From the NCBI GenBank assembly GCA_942159475.1, contig OW804097.1, positions 55,386,986-55,450,985 of the forward strand: a DNA stretch of 64,000 bases, given 5' to 3'. The translations under genes were made by a program, and so were the position numbers. Under the pieces are notes generated by a model. It ran no database searches and was not told the DNA's origin. It saw only the letters and a list, made by a program, of their open reading frames with translations. The stretch is from Sthenelais limicola. Taxonomy: Eukaryota > Annelida > Polychaeta > Phyllodocida > Sigalionidae. Of this stretch, positions 23,901 through 29,900 are shown one piece after another (position 1 is the stretch's first letter; every line of letters starts with the position of its first letter).

Positions 23901-26900
23901 TTTGTCATTGAGTCATATCTGTGGGCTGTATAGTTTCTTCTCTTCTTATGGACTATTCCTTGCAGGTGTGGGGTAATCATTTTATTTTGTCTATTTTTCT
24001 TTCTGATGTATTGATTGATTTCTTCTAGTGCGATATGGATTGTTTCTTGATCTTGGTCGTTACTGTAGTTACCATGGGTGTATCTAATCAGTGATATTCC
24101 TACAATTTCCATAAGGATGACTGCTTTACTGGCTGCTTTTAGATACCTATGTAAATTATCGAGTTCGAGTTTCAGATGCATCACACAAGCATCTTTGTTT
24201 AGGAAACGAGGATTTCACTGTCGGCTTCACTGTAAATTTGTTGATGCCTCCTAGCATGTAAATTAAGTCGAATTGTTGAAAATGGTATTTTAGGGCTATT
24301 GTTTCAGCAATATACCTCAATCTTGCTCCTGGTAGTACTATATATGTTACCTTAATATCAGTACAGTTGTTTATCTTTAATTCTCTTTCCATGGTTTTTT
24401 CCCAGCTTCTTAGGCGAGAGTCGCCTATAAAGAGGATTTGGAAGCATGGCATATTTTGATTTGGTGTTTTAGATTCAAAATGTGGGTGAACGATATTATT
24501 CTGCTAATTCAGATCTTACTTGCTTGAGTAATTTGCCGCAGATATTTCTTTTTTCGTCTACTTTATCGTTGGATATGATTGCTGCCTCAGTCAGTGGAAA
24601 ACCGCAACCATAATACTGTTGAAATTGCAATTTCAACATTTCAGAACTAACATTAGAATTTACAGTTTCAATATTTACATGCAGTTTGTTTTGGTTTTCA
24701 TTTAGACCTTGGATATGTACACTCATCGCAGCTATGTCAGATTTATTTTCTTTCGCAATTTTATCGGTTTGAGATTGGTTTGCTTGCAGACTTAGTATAC
24801 CTTCCAGAATTCTATCCACTTTTGCTTCCCTTACATTAAATCTGGTCATAAAGTCATTTTGTGGGATAGGATAGGACTGACTTGTACTTATCTGGTTCTG
24901 TTGTGTCTGTGTAGGTTGATTTTGGTATATTCCAACCGCTGTGTTCTGGTTCCTTTGTTGCTCCCAGCCAGCGACGCCATTTTGCTGTCCTTGGTGGAAA
25001 TTGTTCTGTGCATATCCATTTCCATTTGTTATTTGCCCGGGTGGGCCACTATTCTCTCTTTGCTGGTTTTGAGGCATTTGACTTTGATCAGGTTGATAGT
25101 TCATGCCTTGATTTTGCATTTGGGTACTTCCTTGATGCATGTTTGTTGAGTTGTCTGGTCTATTGCGTGTGTCGTTGGTTTCTTCAATGTACGTTCTAGC
25201 CTTCAAAATGTCTAGATCCTCCTTTTTGAATAGACTAATGCTATTTAAACTGAATCGGGACCGTAAAGATCTCCTATCTTTTTCCTGCATGTCCCGAAGT
25301 CGATTGTCCAATTGTTCTTCGTATATGGTTTTCAATTGGGGACGTTATACGGATATTATATCTCATAAACACGGAGCGCGGCCAGTGAGCGTCTTAGCAG
25401 TGCGGCGCCATTTTAGCCATTTTACCAAATTAGGCTGGAAAATGATGAAGAATGGGTATATCTGAGTATATTTGGTATCAGATTGGTTTAAAGTATCAGT
25501 TCTGTTACGTTCAACTGCATTTTGAAGCTCATTTCTGTCTTAAATGGGGGTTATTTGAGAGGATTGGTGAAGGCGAATTGTACATTTTCTGAAAATCTGA
25601 CCCATATGCACCCCTCACACAACCATAGTCTCCCGCCAACAGATCGACTGGGGATCGGCGGGAGTGGGCTTTCAATCAGTCATAGATTTCACACCTAGAT
25701 GTTATTGAAGGCTGATTGACAGCCTTTCTAGGTTTAGCCAAGGGAGTTGATTGGCTGTTAGTTAGATGCTTCTCCAACCATGATAGGTCTGCAGAAGGCC
25801 CTCCCACCTCCCACACCATCCCTCTGCCCCCCCCCCCCCCCCCACCCTCACCTGCCTCAGGTGCTCAAATGGACACTGCCAAACACATTTTCTAAATTTT
25901 AAAAGTAAGTTACCAACTATTTAGCCTAGCCTAGCCTAGCCTAGCCTAGCTTACTACTTTTTATACGACCAACTCTTTTTTACGACAAACTTTTTTTACG
26001 ACCATTTTTTTTTACGACAAACTTTTTTTAACCACAATTTTTTAACGGCAATTTTCTTTTTCGACCAATTTTTTTACAACCAACTTTTTTTTTACAACCA
26101 ACTTTTTTTTTACGACCATTTTTTTTATGACCAACTTTTTTTAACCACAATTTTTTTACGACCAACTATTTTTTATCGACAATTTTTTCCGACCAAACTT
26201 TTCCGACAAACTTTTTTTTACAAACTTTTTTTAATGACAATTATTTTACGACCAACTATTTTTTACCGACAATTTTTTTTTCCGACCAACTTTTTCTCCG
26301 ACCAACTTTTTTTAACGACAATTTTTTTCCGACCCAACTATTTTTTAACGACAATTGTATTTCGACCAATTTTTTTCAGACCAACTTTTTTTTAACGACG
26401 ATTTTTTTAACGCCAAATTATTTTTAACTTTTTTTAACGACAATTTTTCCGACCAACTTTTTTTTAATGACCAACTTTTTTTTAACGACAATTTTTTTCC
26501 GACCAACTATTTTTCAACGATAATTTTTTTTCAACCAACTTTTTTTTACAGCCCTGGCTATTGCAGAGTTATTCATTATTGGTTACAGTTACTGAAGTGG
26601 AAATAAAAGTCAAGTGTATATAAACCCTAGTCTAGTTGACATTTGTATGTCTTTTGTGCCATATTAGATTTTACCTTCTGGTCTGTGAGGACTAGTGGAA
26701 ACTCAGGAGGACTAGTGGATCTTATTTCTACATAGGTATTTCCCTAAGTTTATCATTTTTCTCCCTTTCTCTACATGTTTCAGAGTTCATGATTTCAATG
26801 GTCCTCAGTGACTGGTCATAAATTCAATTCAATTCAATTCAAGAATTCTTTATTGCAATAGAATAGAATGTTTACAATGAGGTGGTCCAGCATTCTAAAT

Positions 26901-29900
26901 AGACAGGTGTCTAGGTAGGTCTTCTGCCTGACATCGGACATAAGTAATTGAAGCTGAGAAATCGTTTCCATTGGAAACGCCAGGTATATAAATTAAGTTG
27001 ACACTAATTGTAATATTAAATAGATAAACCAAACTTAACTTGATAATTTCTTAACTTAGTACTTGTTTAATTTACTGCCGATATGTTGTGGCAGTGACTC
27101 CATGGGGCCTTTCAACCTTTACTTGTTATCAAACGATATTCAATATTTTAGAAAGTATTCATAAGTGAACAGAAAAAATGAAATTAACTGTGATATCCGG
27201 CATATAATGGAATTTTAATCATAATTTTTATTATCACATTGAGATATTCAAGACTGAGAATTAATGTGATAACATTCTTTGGGCGTAAATTTGTATTTAT
27301 ATATATTCAATACTGTGTTCATGAAAGATACTAGCTTACTTTGTGTTGAAATTATTTTTTATTTTTTCAACGCATGTTTTTTGACCAATTTTCACTACAG
27401 TGATACGTTTCATTTGTAAAGTGAGAAAAAGTTACACAATCTTTAATCATTGGTTAATTTTATTTTCCATCGAGATCACTCATTAAGCTACTACATAGTC
27501 TAATAGACCCCGTATTTTCCGTATCATTTATAGTTAATTATTCTATATTCGAACAGATTGAGTTTGAGGCCGCGGCAACGAGTCGATTGGGACGAGTGTA
27601 TGCGCAGGTGCTTAAGATGCAAATCAGAGCCAAGGAATACTACCGAAAGTCGGTTGAGCTAGCCTTGACACTTTTGCCTCGATCCCCTGAAAAAGAAGGT
27701 AGGTTTTGCTTTTTTACCGTAATTTATGTCAGAACTCCAAATCCGTAAGTCTACCATTTTGGTTCTTTTTTAATAATGAAAGTAGAAGGGAAAAACACAT
27801 TAAGTAAGATTTCCACTGATTGATGCTTTATTCCATGAATGTTGCTTAGTGATGTAATGAAATGACACCAACACGTTTCGGCGTGGTGTGCCTTCGTCAT
27901 GGGTTTGGCCAGGAGTTTTTTTTAAAGGTTTTATTCAATATATCCTGCCGTCAAGGCTTTTACAATTCTAAGGCTTGATATTTGGGTCCCTTATATTTTA
28001 AACTTTTTTTTGTATTTTCTTGTTTTCATCACATATTGGTTTTTGTGTCTAGTGCACCATAAACACTCGGTTTGACATCTTTAGCATTACAGGCAACTCC
28101 TCATTTAACATAAAGATTTTCATAACATTGTTGATCATCATACCTGAGCATTGTATTTATTAGGAGGGTAGCCTCTGAGTGCTTTTCTGTATTAAGTTGT
28201 ATTTCGATTGAATGGGCGCAGCCTCCTTTTAGTATCACTATAGGAAAGGTATACTTATACAGGAGCCTGTGTGTCGCACCCCTGGCTAAGTCTAAATTGG
28301 AGGGGTGGCCTGTCAGTGGCCACATGGGTCTGTTTTGACTGTGTTGGCTGGTGTTGTTAAGTGGAGGAGTGTATTGGCTTGGCCTGTTTGCTGTGAGTGA
28401 CAGGGAGGGAGGAGGGAGGACAGGGAGGGAGGTGTACAGACTGGCTGTGATTGACAGGGGGTTGGCTACTAGGCAGGGGGTTGGCTACTAGGATGGTGCT
28501 TGAGGATAAGTGAACAACCCTGAAAGCTTGTGAATAGTTACTAGGCAGGGGGTTGGCTACTAGGCATTCCTACTTGGCCAGGCCTACAAGTGTGATCTGA
28601 CAAGCTACATCCTGTAAGATCTTTATGTTTGGATCTGTAGACTGTCATCTGTACATCTGTGTAAACTGATTTCAGTGAGAGGAAATATCTGAGGAGATCA
28701 TCAGATAAGTTATGTAACTGAAGTGTAACATCACTGTGAAATGCCTCCTGCTGATTGTGGCCCAGAGTGGAGGAGGCCAGGTTTGGAAGTGAGTGATGGT
28801 TGCCTATGCAATCAAATGAAAAAAAGAAATACAAAAAAAGAACTATATACTAAAAATTAGAAGCAAAAGAAAATAGCAGTTAGGCAAATCAGCTGGGCTA
28901 CCCTCCCGGCCCCCGCACTCATATGGAATTAGTAGGACATATGGTCGTTATACCTATCAGAAAACACCCTTTTCTGTGAATTTTGAGCTGAAAAAGTACC
29001 CCTTTTTCCATGAAAACGCTGACTTTTCAGCCTTAAAAATCATCCCTATTTTCAGAAAAACACTGACATTTTAAAAGTTAACCCCTTTTTCTGAAAAACG
29101 CGGACATTTTAAAAACATAAATTCAACCCCTTTTTTCTGGAAAACATGGACATTTTTATCAATGACCATTTAGTGCATAGTATGGGAGTTGTTTGGACAC
29201 TCTAAACCTACCAAATTAAGACCCCTTTTTCCATTTTCGCGAAGTCCTCCTAAAAAAGACCCCTATTTTTTAGGTTTTCAAGGACATGCGAAGTTCCTCA
29301 AAAAGACCCCTATCTCCGCGAAAATCGTAACGAGCATGCGTACCCATTATGTGTATGGAGTGCAGGGGCCGGGGCTACCCTCCTAGTATCGAAAGATACT
29401 ATAGCAATTGGGCAGTAGTAGGTTGTCTTGTATTATTAATGGCAAATTTATTAATTTGCCATTTCTAACTTTAACTAAAATAAAATTATGTGGTACCCAT
29501 GATTTTGAGCCGTCGTCGTCGTCTTCGTCGTCGTCGCCACATTCTTGTTCGTTCGTTTCGTTGCACATTCCCAACATTCCAGAGTCATGTGTACAATTGG
29601 ATGCACACATTGAGCATATAAATCAGACTCCAAGTTGAATAGTACTGAATAGATTGGAGTATGTTTTGTATGGCATTCAGTTTGGTTAGGTTGCAATGTA
29701 TTTTGAAGTTTATTTTGGTCTGAATGTTGGTTATTAGAGATTGTTAAAAGTGAATTGTTGAAGTGAATTGTACATGTCCTGAAAATCTGTCTCATCCGTG
29801 GGCTCCTCCGTGGGCTCCTCCTGCCAGAAATAGTCAGAAACATGTACAATTGGTAGTTGTACACATTCAGTATGCAAGGCTGCCTGTGATTTGGTGAAGA

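Larger units (their letters stand above)
19281..25350 (-). mobile_element. Near full-length LINE with ORF1, SGNH-type ORF and EN-RT ORF2
   Basis: Minus-strand non-LTR retrotransposon in an intron of the TPR-J gene, antisense to it. 5' to 3': ORF1 (25335-24496), SGNH-hydrolase-like frame (24452-23807, one frameshift), a ~1.06 kb spacer, ORF2 with endonuclease and RT (22746-19888), and a ~0.6 kb 3' UTR that ends in AATAAA (plus-strand 19308-19313) and a 20-nt A tail (T run at 19282-19301). The SGNH module and endonuclease type point to the CR1/L2/Rex1-Daphne side of the Jockey superfamily; an A tail is unusual there. No target duplication was found, so the 5' end is approximate. Confidence 0.8.
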
